Shown piece by piece: positions 1 to 12,599 of a stretch of 64,000 bases of DNA. The translations under genes and the position numbers were made by a program. Positions within the stretch are counted from its first letter, which is position 1, and every line of letters starts with the position of its first letter. Source of the stretch: Athripsodes cinereus (taxonomy: Eukaryota; Arthropoda; Insecta; Trichoptera; Leptoceridae); NCBI GenBank assembly GCA_947579605.1, contig OX388311.1:31498951-31562950 (forward strand), given 5' to 3'. The notes beneath the pieces are model-generated. The model ran no database searches. It was not told the DNA's origin and saw nothing but the letters and a program-made list of their open reading frames with translations.

Positions 1-560
1 TGACATTCCTAACACTTTGATATAGAAAATGTGAGAATCTGAGTAATTATATTTCTATTTTATTTTTCAGTGTACTAACCTACCAATTTAACCTTCTCAC
101 CTGAGACATATGTATGTATATAGAAAGTCGAAATGATGGATTAATGCTAAGTAAAATTTATTCACGAAAGATTGTCCGTATAATATTTGACATAAGTTAC
201 GAATTTATTTATTTATTTAATCACATAAATGGCTAATGCCTTTTACATAAAACTTTAAAAAAAAATAACAATCATTCGTCCATACTTACCTATCTCATAT
301 CTCTTGTACATCATCAGTCACAATTCTCCATACAGCTTATACAATACAGAAAGCAACATTAATATTAATTAGAAATTCCACAAAGCAATCAATTGTATGT
401 AGGTATATCTATATGCACTTCTACCTATTCATTTAATAATAATAAAATAACAATGGATGCATCAAATAATGACGATAAAATTCCAACTATTAATACGAAA
501 ATTAATTTTGTTAGGGGAAAATTAAAGAAAATCAATAAAGAAAAGCTTAGTAATACTCAC

Positions 561-3500
561 TGCTGCTGCTGCTAACAGCGAAGTTTTGTCCACCAAATCC
601 TCCATAACCTCCAGAACTGGATGAGCTGGAACTAGAACTACTAGAGGACACTGAGCTGGGATAAGCGGAGCGCCTAGCTCTCAAGAGGCTAGGAGAGCCT
701 AGCAGCAGAACAGGCTCGGAGGCAGCACCATTCTGATCGATGAGGTAAAATGCCTTTGGGACGTAGAAGGCTGTCTCTGAAATAGTAATAAAAACATTTA
801 TTAAGTTATCACATTTTCTATTTGTACTTACTTCGAATTTGTATTACTTCGGGATTGGCTGGAAGAAACTTATGAGCGATTTGCCTGTCTTTTGATGTTT
901 CTTGTATTTACATAGTTATGTAACATGTATTAGAAATATTAAGGAATACAACATATTTAAAACCAAGCTAAAGAAACATATTATGGCAAAAGAAAATACC
1001 TGATATTTTTTTTTTTAAAGATATATCTGAGTTTTGTTATAAATATTATTCATATACATTCAATGCTGAAGAGAGAATGGACATGATTTGTAAAAGGGTT
1101 TGAAATTATTGTATTGTTTTTTTATGGTTGTTATGGTTTTTGTACTCACTGTGTTAATTTGTAAATATTGTAAATATAAGTATATATAATTATATATTAC
1201 CGTCTGGACACAAGCTATATTAACTTCGCCAGATGAGTAATTTTTTTTTTGTGAACTTTTTTTATATTTTATATGTAATATGTATTTTTTTGTAACATTT
1301 TTATTAAATAAATTTAAAAAAATGTTTGGATACTGAACTGATGTGTCAATCAAGTTTTGTTTTGTTTATTTATTATATATTTATTATTAACGATTTCTTT
1401 TTTCTTTAAGGACTAACAACTAATCTACCATAATGACTTTAATATTTAATTCAATATATAAAATAGCCTTAAAAGTATTAACATACATTAGTATAATATC
1501 TAAACCGTACTGTATCGAAACCAGTGTACGTGGAGCATGCTTTTGCAATATCTCCACCTGTAGTCTGGAACAGGCTTCCACAAATAATCAGAGAAACCCA
1601 GGACATATCTCGTTTCAAGAACCAACTGAAAACTTATATATTCAAGAAATCTCACGGAATAATCCAGACACAACCTTAGTTAGCAAAGAGCGCCCTTGAG
1701 GTGGATTTTTTTTCACAAAACGGCGCTTTACAAATCATCCAAATAATAATAATAATAATATAATGAAGACTAAAGGTTTCGTGGATAACCGTGCGTTGAT
1801 ATATTTCATTATTACCACAGTATCATGAAACACGTACTTTTTCATTTGAGTAACTTGGGACCGAAATCTACCTTACTAGTATTCGGAGACTCTTGACTCC
1901 ATCTTCAGGCGATCAGAAGAAAAGTAGCAAATGTGGAAGTAAACTAAATAAAGTTTTTTTTTTCAATTCCCCTAATTTGAATTTTGACTGTTTTCAATAC
2001 GAACTTCGAATTTCTCTCCTATTTTTCGTATAAATTGATAGGATTCGACTGTTTTGGGAAATACTGTTTTATAGAACTTGACATAAAAAATATATCTATT
2101 CATACTTGCGATATTATTATACGTGTTGGTATGTAGATCAGATGGTACCTACAATATTATTATATACAGCAACGAAATTAAAGTACCTTTGTACATCATT
2201 ATATTCATAGTAGGTAAATACCAATATTAGTAGCTATACCTATAAAATTAAATTACCTACTTATCAATACATCTTTACAACTTGGTAGATCGATGCCTAC
2301 ATATATTATTGATGGTTAATCTACATACACGTGGAACTAATGAAGCTAAAAATTAAGCCTCAAATTATAGTATGATTATACACTTATTATAAATAATAAT
2401 TTACATAGAATTAAAGTAGTACTTTCTTATAGGTACTCCAATGGTTCCTAACCAATGGTCTGCTAAAGGATACCAATGGTGTTCAACACATAGATTTATA
2501 TGTACTTCAACATACCCAAGAAAGATTTTTAAAATTTTGGGTAGGTACTTTGTTTAATGCCTGATACTGAAAGTCATAAACTGAAAAGTCATTATTTGCT
2601 CAAATTTCTACCATCATCTAGCCCTTCATCGCTCATCTCAGGAGCATAGGGCAGAAACCAGTTTCCTTTTTATTTATAGTCACCTCTTCACTAACGCTCT
2701 GATGTCGTTAACATAGGAACGGTGAATTGTGAAAGAGAAACGTCCGTGCCGTCAGACACCTTGTGGACAAAACAACAGTGCCCTTTTTGGCCAACTATCA
2801 CTGGACATTCTCAACCAGAACCATCATCTTTACTGTATAACAGAAACTATAGATCTTTGCTGAGTACGCTGGCGCATAATACCATTTGTGACTTGCTCAT
2901 ACCACCTTACATTCAAAATACTTCTAATATACTTATTTGCAAAGCTTACTTAATATCTTCCGCTTTTGAGACTTGGTCAGATGCCGAGACTCACATCCAT
3001 ATAGAAGTATTGAGCTGATAATATGTATAGACATTAAATAGGCGAAACTTTGCCCTACTACTCAGTCCAGACGCCCTCCAAATTCTGTCCATGTAATTGA
3101 ATAACCACGCCGGCAACTCCTAAGCAGATTTGCAATTCCGATCGGTGATCATCCTCTGGCGTTGTGGTTGTTTATTACAAGATATTTAAACTTTATACTT
3201 CTATATTTGTATTTGGGTAAATTTTTACACCAAATCATAAACTTTGGGAGCAATAGAAAGTCTCGCAAAAATAAATTCATAATCAGAGTTTGTATTTAGG
3301 ATTACGAAAAACGCACTTTTTTCTCATAAAGATAACTTTGGTAGCACTTCGCAATAAAATTGGAGTGCTTCAATACCAGTACGTGTACGTGTTTCAAAAA
3401 CAATATCAATAATTTATATCATTGACGTTGGGTCTGTAGGTAATAATATTGTAGAATAAGAACGTAAAATAACTAGTTTTCCATGTTGGTAAGTTATTAT

Positions 3501-4746
3501 TATGATGTTGTTTACTAAGATGTCAGCATGTAGGTAAAACGTCTTTATTTTGTTTACTTGGGTATTTCCAGAAAACAGGACACCCACGAGAACTTGATGA
3601 ACAAGGCAAACTATTAAGATAACACACTTATATTAAAGATATCACATTATATGTAATTATAATCTTAATCTCGTTATTGAAAACAGATCATTTGCTTTAT
3701 TGTTCATATGACAAGTGTTTTGTATTAGGTTTTGATTATGTGTATAAAGAATTATTATATGAATAAATAAAATGAATAGGTACTTCGTGAGGTCCCTGGT
3801 CAAGAAAAAATCTCCCGCTTCGAGTATCCTGTAATAAGCAGGTGTTTGTAAAACTTCACGTATAAGACAATTTATTAACGTCTACAATTCAAGCATGTTT
3901 TATGCACGCACCAATCCTGCATGTTTTATTTTTTATTGGCACGGGGATGACAATCTGCATGTTTATTACTTGCAGTTAGTCTGCTATCTATCCCTCTTGT
4001 GGGATATACTATGATTATATGCTATTAAGTAGTAGTAATAAGATAAGTTTCAAATCATCGACTGACGATTCTAGTTTTCACAAAACCTACTCATCATTCA
4101 TAGACTTAGTTATTAAATTAGATAATAATTAAGTCATGGTGATGTGACTGAAGACAGGATTTGCAGAGGTTGTTTAAGAAACATCTATACGGATCAAGTG
4201 CTGGAGAACGTGCGATATAGAACCCTACGTAGAACTGAAAAGAAACTGAAGTCAGGGAAGAATGATAAAGAAAAATCACACTTGTTGTAGACCAATTCAG
4301 TTGATTGTATTATAGAAGCAAACCATAGGAAGATATACAATAACTATGAGCACCCGGTAAAGAATTGGTCTCCCACTCTTCTCCATAAGTTTTCGAGTGT
4401 CCTGTAAGGCAGGTGTTCGAAAAATAAAGACATTTTACATCTTAAATTCGGCGATGAGAAGAGAAGACAGCTTGCATGTTTTATATGCAGCTGGTCTGCT
4501 GGCTACCCCACTTGTGGGATATGCCGTGATGGTATAGTATAGGTATAAAATATAGTTCATTGTGAGTTCGTCGGTAGCCTGGAGGTAGAGTCTCGGCCTC
4601 GTGAACATGGGGTCCGTGGTTCGATACCAGGTGCCGGCAAACTCCCCTTTCACGACACAAGCTTTTAGTAGCTTACTGTGAAAGGTGTATAAGGTTGTAT
4701 TTGGGTTTATAACAAAAACCCAGATATATCTTTTAAAAAAAAAAAG

Positions 4747-4779
<33 letters not shown>

Positions 4780-7700
4780 TCGAATATATACAGAGAATTT
4801 TAGCCTTAATATTGCACTACAGAGTGAACCACTTATACGAGGTTTGGGATCGAAAGTAGACATATCCAAAGTTGTTTTTTTTATCTTGATTAAGTGTGTA
4901 TAAAATAATATTCTTGGTTTTGAATTCTATGAACTGTAGGTATATTCAAAAACAGTCGTTTTCTATGAAATTTATATGTTTTTTTTTTCAATTATAAATA
5001 CACAGTATGCGTTGATATTACAATAACAAAACAATATTACACATAGTAAAATACTCCCTCCATAAGCAAAAATGCTTTTTTTTTATGAAATCCGAAGTTT
5101 GAATAGAAAACTGTCAAAATTCTTGTTTTTTTTTAATTTCAACCTCTCTGCTAAGGTCATTTTGAAAAGAAATATATTGTTTATTAATTAAGACCGTGAA
5201 AACCGACAGTAACTATGCATTATATTACTTGTCTGATGAGTCTCAAATATATATACGAAGATGCCATCCAAAATGTCATTACTAAAATGGTAATAAACAT
5301 TATTATGATGAAAAGATTATAATGAAAGAGACATCAACGCATGGTACGGTCATTGAAAACTTGTTCGACTACCATTACTACTTGGAAAATCCTGACAAAC
5401 GAAGGATATCATTAACATTAATTTATTTAATTATGCACCTTATCAAAATCTATATACAATATTAGGTTAGCAAATCACTTTATTCATTCCAGAGGTGCCA
5501 TATTATTCAAAACCTTGTAGACCATAAGACAGAGTTTCTATTGAACTTTTTCACCTACTCTTAGCTAATGCAACTTTTCCAGCAAAAGCGTGATGTGACA
5601 ACCCTTATCCTCGCGAAAAATAAGGCTTTCAACGCCATTGAATGACATTTGGTGGTTTTCCACAAAACGGCGCATCATAAATAAGTTGTCTAGTTATTAT
5701 TATTATTTGTAGGCGGTTAAGTTGGATCTGCGGCAGTCCTACATATAATATGTTGCAGTAGTCTAGTCTAGAAACTACAAAAACAGTAATTAACGTTTTT
5801 GTACTATAATGAGTGAGATTTTTTTGACACAGCTTTGGGGTAATATAAAATGCGCTTTCAGAAGAAAAGTCATTAAAGAATATGATATTATATTAATGTA
5901 TCGTAAAAAATCATGATTGAGAAACATGAAGGCAGGAGGGATTTAAAAAAATAAAACATTTTAAAGTAGGTACTTGTCTATTTCATCATATAAATATTTA
6001 ATAATATAATATATTTGATGTGTCTGAGTAATCATTTGAAGATGACGTAGGTATTACAGATGATCGAGGTGAGAATAGCACAAAGGCTAAATCATCAATC
6101 GTGACCAGAAACAACAGGTAAAGATTACATACCTACATTTATGTATCTTTCATTTAGAATTCACAATAGCATTATACTGCAGTAAACAGTGAAGAACACC
6201 TAACACCTAATAAAACTTATATTTGTTTATAACTATTAATAATTTATTTCTTAACCCCAGTTGTAAATAATTTTAGCAGACTTAATGCTATGAGGCAATT
6301 TCTTATTCATATAAGTATATCATAATTTATTTATTTATATTTATACAACATAATTCACGGCACAAGTCATTTACATGCTATAAATTCAATCAATTATTAA
6401 TTTAATCTGTTTTAATTTAATTATTTTAATTTTAAATTAATATAAATTCTATCGAAGTGTAATTTTTAACTATTTATTCTCATGATTTTTGTCTTGTTTT
6501 TTGCTTTTGATTTGAGTAGGGTAAAGTATGTGTTGTTACTGTTTACTGGCAACGTGTTCGTCATACGCTTCGGTAATTTGCGGGACCTTGATTGGTTTGT
6601 TTGATGGAGAAATATGAATGTTAATATTTGTTAGGTTGAACTGTTCGTGTCCCTTAAGAATAAATAAAATAAAATAAAAATAAAGATTATACTATCTTAC
6701 TGACATCTTACTATCAATCTTATGGGACTTATTTATCTGCATATAATAAACATACAATTCAATCTGTCCGTAACAATAAAAAAAAAGACATTTAGGATGG
6801 GTAGCATACCTCATCATCGCAGAACTGAAGATATTAAATGTCTTAAACGTGATGTTTTACGTACATCTGCCTTTTACAAAGCACACCGAGGAATCCACGA
6901 GATATATTGGTTATATCTCTATTATTAGGTACTGCTACTGCTAAACCATCAAGGCATGTCCCATAAGTGGGGATGCCAGTGGACTAATTGCATGTAAATA
7001 ACATGGTTAGATGGAAGAAACAGCCACTACATAATATCGTCCTAGTATTTTAAATTTTGTACTGTTTTGTTAACACTGTTATAAATATAATGATGATGTG
7101 CAAAAAAGAATAAGGTTTACTGAAATCAATCGCGATCTATACGTATACAATTAAGTAACAAAAGTGCATTGTAAAATACGCGTTTAAAAACATTCAAAAT
7201 GTCCCGAAACTGTTACAAAGTTAATCTTTCAAAAATAGATATAAATTAATTAATAAATAACTAACATGCAAATAGGTATATTCCTCTCAATGCCAATAAA
7301 AAAATAAACCATGCAGGATGGATTACATGCCTCATCTTTGTATATTATAAATTCTATTTACCTATTAAAGAAGGATGAAAGTGGTATAAATGAAGTAGAA
7401 ATGAGATCGTTGAGAAGGATTTGTGGTAAAAGTCTGAGAGATCGTGTGCATAACAATTTTATTCCACTGACGAAATGTTACACATCGATCCAACTCGTAC
7501 CTGTGATATCAATTAATATTTTAACATACTAATAAACTCACTCTCTTCAAACATATTGATAAATTTGCTTGTTTTAGTATGGTATCTTTGACTTTGTTCT
7601 TGTTAGCTTACCGCTTTGTTTTAATATAAACATTTGCTAATTTGTTTGTCATTGTATTTGATTTGTTTATCTATCTTTTACATTCCTACATTGACGTGAA

Positions 7701-10700
7701 GCTGTTTTGGGCCTTTTACACTCAAAATAGCTTTGATGAAATGAAATTCCTTAATCAGTTTGTCATTTTTTTTTGTTTTCTTTTATTTTCTTTTCTTGTC
7801 TATGATCATTGTGAAGTGTTTGATATTATGGTGAAGTAACGAACTATTGAAAATTGTTTTTGATTGTTATAGAATAGCAAATTATTTGTATTATTTGACG
7901 ATTCCAAGTGCTAAATATATGGCCTACGGATGATATGAAAAATAAATAAAAAAAAAAATACGAAAGGAAATTAAATGAAAGTTGGTGTAATTACAAGGAT
8001 GAATGTAAATAAGTTAAGATGGTTTCGGCACGTGGAAAGAATGAATGAGGACAGAATGACTAATAAGATATATTTGGTTGAGAGGAATGGTGCTCGGAGA
8101 CGTGGACGTCCGAGAATTAAATGGCAAGATCATTTAAATCAAATCCTACAGAACGGTCATGTGTTGAGCACATTGAACAGGAATTGTATGACAGTGACGG
8201 AAGCGAAAGATGTATGCAAGGAAAGAAAGAAGTGGCCCTCGATCCTTTCTGCCCACCCCGCGAGGGAAGCGGCGTGATGGTACGTATGTATGTATTTACC
8301 TATTATATAAATATCTTTGATGAATTTTATAAATTCCATTCGCGTTTTTGCGTACTTTTTTCTCGTACAAAACACACTTTGATACATCATTGTATAAATA
8401 TTTTCATATTCATTTCAATTGATTAAAATTCCGTCAACAACATCGTTATAGTTAGCCATGAACTTCGAATTGAATACAAATTAACAATATTATGTTTGCT
8501 AGTACATACATACATAGTATTTGTAATGTAACATAATCAATTATTACAGAATTATTATTAAGTAGGTACTAGAGATGCAACGAATACTAGGCAACTATTC
8601 GGTATTCTGCCTATTAGGCAACATTTTTACTAATCGGTCGAATCCCGAATAATTAGTCTATTATTCGGTGTTCTGCCGATTAAATTTAAAACTAGAAGGA
8701 ACACATAGCTTGTATGGATTGTTGCTATTTCATTTTCAGCTGCAGATGCATAATTTTATTAATCCTCAAATATCTACATAATATAAATATTGTTATTATT
8801 AATGTTGGAACACAAAAATTACGACAAAATGTACCGCGCTGCAAGTCTAGTAGGTACATAATTATATCTATGATGAACCTACACGAAGATGCGCGGTCGG
8901 GAGTACCGTACCCTCTCACCATTGTTTTGCCGATTATTCGGTTATTAATATTTGGTATTCGGTCAAATATACTATTCGTTGCATCTCTAATCATTACCGA
9001 TTCACCGGAATTAGACCGCAGTTTGAATAACATGTATTTTGTTGTAGACATGGGTTTTGGTCAAATATTATCGTCTTTACCGTTACTCGTCACAAAACGT
9101 TGTGCATAATAAGTAGGTAAATAAATGCAATTGAGTTGTAATGAAATCACAATTACATACCTATATAGTAAGGAGGTGTTTATATATCTATCTGAACTTT
9201 AGAATTATTGTCGTGGATAAATATTGACAATTGGCACAAGATGGCTCTGAATAAATGAAGCTTTGTTTCGTTGGTTTCCACCACGTCATTGGCCTTATTT
9301 TCTTTGTTATTATGATTTAAGTTGATGTTAGTAGTAGAATTCATTAATATTTTATTAAGTAAATTACTCAAATATTATATGACGCAAAAGTAACGTTTTT
9401 TTCCTTTGAGTCGCAAAGTTCCGGGTTCAGTTCCAGAACATTACTACTATACTATCATGGCATATCCCACAATCGGGATAGCCAGCAGACCAGCTACATG
9501 AATTAAACATGCAAACTGTCATCTTAGTACTACTACTACTACTATACCATCACGGCATATCCCACAAGTGGGGTAGCCAGTAGATCAGCTGCATATAAGA
9601 AACATGCAAACTGTCCTCTCCGTGCCAATATAAAATCAAGACATTCAGGATGGGACATTCATTTAAAAAATATTTTTTTTACTAATCGCCTGATGATGGA
9701 GACGAGAGTCTCCGAATACTAGTACGCGAAGTAAATAAAGTCATTTGGAAGTTAACTACATATTGTGTTTTTTTCAATTATCTTGAAATGGACTTCCAAC
9801 AAGTACCTTCGGTCAACAACATTAATGTTTTTTATATTTTTTTTCGAACAACCACCTTTCACAATACACTCGAAAAAGAGAAGGAGAGCAATATTCTTTG
9901 CCGGGTGCTCCACAGCTTTGACAGAACACATTATAACAAAATATCATTAAACTTTAACTAATTTTAATCCGAGTTCATACTATCCTTTCAGAAATTATTT
10001 TACCATCTCTGTACTTTGCAGAGACCGTGAGAAAATATGAAATGTAAAATCATCACCAATGATCCAAGTCATTATGGCTGCTGAGTGTTGTAATCAATAT
10101 TTTTAATGGTTAAATAAAGCTCGACTAATTAATTAGGTAAGCATGTTCTAAACACAGCCTCATTTCCTGGTGAATCCAATAATAATAATAATAGTCGATA
10201 AAGTATAATATAATATTTATTTATTCAGTATATAGGTACTTTAATGATGAAATGATGATGTCAACAAATCGATCTCATCGCTTCTATATAGTTCTATAGA
10301 GATTTTCAAGGTAGGTACTTTTGAACCATCATGCCTTTTCGACTGTTTACCATTTCGGTGGGAGATAGGTTCTCCTATTATGTTCCTTATTATATTGTAT
10401 ATGCATAAATATATAAATTAAAAAAAAAAATTCTTCACTTATTGGTTGCAATATTTCAAATCAATACAAAGTATCATAAAAATATCAGTAGGTACAATAT
10501 TTAATGTACAGAGGGCGAATTTTTCGCTAGAATGCGATGTCTTCCAACTAACCCGGATTTCCAATGTAGGTTATTATGGCAGGTTAAAACAAAGACATTT
10601 TACATCTTAAATTCAGCGTTAAAGTTTTCAATCATCCTGGATGTCTAAATTTTTTGTTGGCACTAAGAGGACAGCTTGCATGTTTATTACATGCAGCTGG

Positions 10701-11602
10701 TTTGCTGGCTACCTCGTTTGTGGTATATACCATGATGGTATTATTGTAGTAGTAGTAATAGATTATGATAAATAAACCATTTTGCAATCTTATAACTTAG
10801 ATTCATGATTAGTTAAAAAAAATATAAATAAATTGACGAACAAAGAAAACATAAATATTCATGAAAGAAAGATAGAAAAATTAATGAAAAATCTGCGAAA
10901 ACTACTTTTTTCTACATCTAAATATAAACCTCTTAAATTTTTTCGGTCCATGATTTTTTACGACCAATATTGCCATCAACGGTAATTTTTGGTCAATTTA
11001 TACCACAGGTTATCCAATAGTATCCAGTTAGAAAATATCTATTGATGATCATAGTTGTATTTATTTTAATTATCTTTCACTGTACACTGTTACAAGATAT
11101 CATGGGGCATCCAGATATGAGCTGGGGGGGGGGGGACAAATTATATTTATATAATGATTTATTCCTCTACATAATATATAGTTCAATTTCATGGCATAAA
11201 ATTATGCATTTACATAATATTGCAATCACTATAGACAAGATGCACCCCTCGCCCTCATATGGCTTCTGTGATATCTTGTCACAGTATACAGTGAAAGATA
11301 ATAAAATACGTACAACTATGATCATCAATATAATTATAATTATTTTCGTTATGGGTAGGTACTACTGGATAACCTATAGTAGAAATTGTCCAATTTTTTT
11401 TATGTCCTAGGAAGCCATCGTCAATAATCTTATAGATATAGAAACTAAGATTGGGAGACAAATCTTTTGTCGGGGACCTCATGGGATACGTTATTCGATG
11501 TTCATGATTGTAATGTTAATAAATAGGATTAAAATTATTCTTACCTGACGCCGCAAGGGCGATCAGTAGAGACCACAAAAACAAACTAACACAACTCTTC
11601 AT
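561..11602 (-). CDS. Small secreted Ser/Gly-rich protein (partial, first two coding exons)
   Basis: Seen: exon 1 (11602-11545) starts with ATG and encodes a 19-residue signal-peptide-like start, MKSCVSLFLWSLLIALAAS, then a GTAAGA donor in phase 1. A TTTCAG acceptor opens exon 2 (776-561), which stays open in the matching phase: about 30 ordinary residues (FYVPKAFYLIDQ near the start), then a Ser run, a GGYGGFGG patch and another Ser run up to a GTGAGT donor in phase 1. Later exons were not found and probably lie beyond the window's left edge. Inferred: a secreted structural or cuticle/cocoon-type protein; no family was recognised. The pairing across a 10.8 kb intron rests on matching phase, strand and the absence of other candidate exons, so it is likely but not proven. 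A TATA box sits just upstream of exon 1. Confidence 0.62.
1480..1770 (+). mobile_element. CR1/L2/Jockey-like LINE 3' end
   Basis: The frame through 1539-1679 reads the usual end of a non-LTR reverse transcriptase ORF: AFAISPPVVWNRLPQ, then a short basic stretch (RFKNQLKTYIFKK) and a stop at 1677-1679. It is followed by a 3' UTR containing CACAAAACGGCGC and an ATA-repeat tail at about 1741-1763. Only the 3' terminus remains. A related tail occurs at 5605-5710. Confidence 0.65.
1771..3786. other. No gene recognised
   Basis: Intron of the secreted-protein gene. It contains a repeat (TAGTATTCGGAGACTC, CATCTTCAGGCGATCAG) shared in reverse with 9660-9720. An open plus-strand stretch at 2722-3018 has no recognisable motif, no splice context and no family match. 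Confidence 0.4.
3787..4039 (+). mobile_element. SINE family A, diverged copy
   Basis: Member of a short interspersed family with 15 or more copies here. Landmarks 5' to 3': CGAGTGTCCTGTAA, GACATTT, a CATCCTGAATGTCTT segment, TTGGCACRGAGAGGACA, GCATGTTTATTACATGCAG, TGGGATATGCCGTGATGG, then TAGTAGTAG. In this copy the 3' half is clear (GGGATATACTATGAT, then TAGTAGTAG). Confidence 0.55.
4347..4545 (+). mobile_element. SINE family A copy, nearly full length
   Basis: Carries GTTTTCGAGTGTCCTG, GCAGGTGTTCGA, CAGCTTGCATG, CAGCTGGTCTGCTGGCTAC and TGGGATATGCCGTGATGG in order, ending at a TATAG tail. It lacks the central CATCCTGAATG segment. A family B SINE starts just after it. Confidence 0.65.
4564..4775 (+). 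mobile_element. SINE family B (tRNA-derived), copy 1
   Basis: A tRNA-like head with a B-box-type GGTTCGATACCAGG at about 4617 and an A-box-like GCCTGGAGGTAGAGTC upstream. It is followed by a body ending GTATTTGGGTTTATAAC, CCCAGATATATC and a poly(A) of more than 30. Other copies are at 19266, 57530 and 51038. Confidence 0.75.
5605..5710 (+). mobile_element. LINE 3' UTR fragment, same family as 1480-1770
   Basis: Shares CACAAAACGGCGC and a trailing ATT-type tail with the 3' UTR after 1680. No coding sequence is left. Confidence 0.45.
5711..6769. other. No gene recognised, AT-rich
   Basis: Intronic sequence with no coding signal or inverted repeat that I could support. Confidence 0.4.
6770..7010 (-). 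mobile_element. SINE family A, two partial minus-strand pieces
   Basis: 6770-6912 holds the 5' and middle landmarks (GACATTTAGGATGGGTAGC, CTGCCTTTTACA). 6928-7000 holds a 3' end (ACTGCTACTGCTAAACCATC, CATGTCCCATAAGTGGGGAT). They are probably two insertions. Confidence 0.5.
7361..8296 (+). mobile_element. LINE 3' terminal fragment, interrupted by an A-tailed insertion
   Basis: Two pieces of one LINE ORF end: 7361-7456 ([17 protein letters not shown]) and 7958-8278 (MNVNKLRWF, then [19 protein letters not shown]), ending at a stop after SAHPAREAA and a GTATGTATGTA tail. The parallel copy at 37325-37770 shows the two pieces are contiguous in the family, so about 500 bp was inserted between them. 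This is the PAREAA subfamily of an RTE-like non-LTR element; the clade is inferred from the short microsatellite tail. Confidence 0.7.
7457..7957 (+). mobile_element. A-tailed insertion inside the LINE, resembles an mRNA 3' UTR
   Basis: Breaks the LINE reading between RDRVHN and the next family block. It ends in AATAAATAAA followed by an A-run (about 7937-7957), like a polyadenylated transcript end. No known coding sequence was recognised within. Inferred: a processed retrocopy or unknown A-tailed retroelement. Confidence 0.4.
8570..8989 (+). mobile_element. hAT-like TIR element (TAGAGATGCAACGAATA)
   Basis: The left end TAGAGATGCAACGAATA pairs with the right end TATTCGTTGCATCTCTA. The inside is rich in ATTCGG repeats. 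No clear 8-bp target duplication is left. A truncated relative lies at 45689-45865, and a shorter internal fragment (TTGGAACAyAAAAATT, GTACCGyGCTGCAAGTCT) lies at about 49617-49680. Confidence 0.6.
9448..9915 (-). mobile_element. SINE family A, tandem or interrupted copies
   Basis: A partial 3' end at 9448-9530 is followed by a second 3' end preceded by an ACT repeat at 9533-9660. The 5' half of the family reappears at about 9840-9915 (ACACTCGAAAAAGAGAAGG, CCGGGTGCTCC). The intervening 9660-9840 contains a different repeat (CGCCTGATGATGGAGACGAG) that is also found reversed near 1880-1930. Confidence 0.5.
10570..10745 (+). mobile_element. SINE family A copy
   Basis: Shows GACATTTTACATCTTAAATT, ATCCTGGATGTCT, GGACAGCTTGCATG and a TAGTAGTAG-like end. 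A diverged LINE 3' UTR (TGTACAGAGGGCGAA, CTTCCAACTAACCC) sits directly upstream at about 10430-10562. Confidence 0.5.
11007..11375 (+). mobile_element. MITE-like inverted-repeat element
   Basis: AGGTTATCCAATAGTA on the left pairs with TACTACTGGATAACCT on the right. The inverted similarity extends inward (GATGATCATAGTTGTA, ATCTTTCACTGTA.ACTGT, AAGATATCA). A second, larger and interrupted copy appears to span about 20233-21330. It contains a 12-G run at about 11125. Confidence 0.55.
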
Positions 11603-11645
11603 GCTAACAGGCTGTTGGTCACTGCTGAGACAAGATTGCTACAAC

Positions 11646-11656
11646 CTATTTATATA
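11646..11656 (-). promoter_or_regulatory. TATA box of the secreted-protein gene
   Basis: On the minus strand this reads TATATAAATAG. A CAGT initiator-like sequence follows about 30-34 bases downstream and the start codon at 11602 follows shortly after that. This is the usual insect TATA/initiator spacing and supports 11602 as the real start of the signal-peptide exon. Confidence 0.6.
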
Positions 11657-12026
11657 TTCCAGTACTATATACATACTAGATACATTAAAATGTAATATTA
11701 CCTACTACTGCTTACTATATATTCCATAATACCATTGAATTAATATCTAAATGTACTACGTACTAGAAGTGCATATTATTATTGTACTACGTTAAAAATA
11801 TACGACCTATTGAATGATGAAGTTTACTCATATTCCATTTAGTATGAAATTATAATAAATGTGTTTATATAATTATACTGTAGTTTGTTATTATTTTTAT
11901 ACATTATTAAATTATTATTTCAGATTATTCACTAGAAATTAATGATAATAATGGGATTTATTTTGTTATGGTTATTTTTTGAATTATGTATGTCATGCCA
12001 CATGTACTGCCATTATATAACAGCAG

Positions 12027-12210
12027 TGGGCCTAGTCAAAACAAGCGTTACGTTTTCGTTTCGTTTTCTTTCGAATGTAGACGACGTTGCGAGAACGTGT
12101 CAATTATCGTAGCTAAAATACACAAGTAGCTACAAAAATTGACACGTTCTTGCAACGTCGTCTACGTTCGAACGAAAACGCAACGCTTAAATGTAATTTG
12201 AATAGGCCCA
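12027..12210 (+). mobile_element. MITE with TGGGCCTA ends
   Basis: Terminal TGGGCCTA/TAGGCCCA. The inner arms are almost complementary over GTAGACGACGTTGC and AACGTGTCAATT. Related GGGCCTAG-type foldbacks are at 50305-50469 and 55055-55201. Confidence 0.6.
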
Positions 12211-12599
12211 CAGTTACTTAATTAATTAAGTCACTTAATTAACACAGTTAATATTTTAATTTCAATTTTAACCTGTCCGTGAGTGAATAAAGAAAAAATA
12301 AAAGTGTATGGCAGAGTGAATTAATTCAACTTTCACTTTTTGAATATTTTTTTATCGCATGTTATAGAAAATGATCCCTAGAATAAATGTTTATAAGGAA
12401 CTAACTCTCAAAAATTAATAATAACGGAGTTATATAACAAAATCAATTTTGATACGTCATGTCTGCTCCGGTATTGTCAACAATGGGTTCAACATAGGAA
12501 TATTTATTATTATTAAAAATATTTATTTTATTTGTTTTTAACAAAAACTTATGTAGGTACTAAAAACTAATTAAATTGTCCAGAATTAGCACAAAAAGT

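Noticed and set aside
2722..3018. 98-codon open stretch with several Trp and Pro
   Set aside because: No family resemblance, splice signals or conserved motif seen; it lies inside a repeat-filled intron.
4435..4903. Overlapping open stretches on both strands around an A/T run
   Set aside because: They are produced by SINE family A and B sequence and its poly(A); the Phe/Lys runs are the tail translated.
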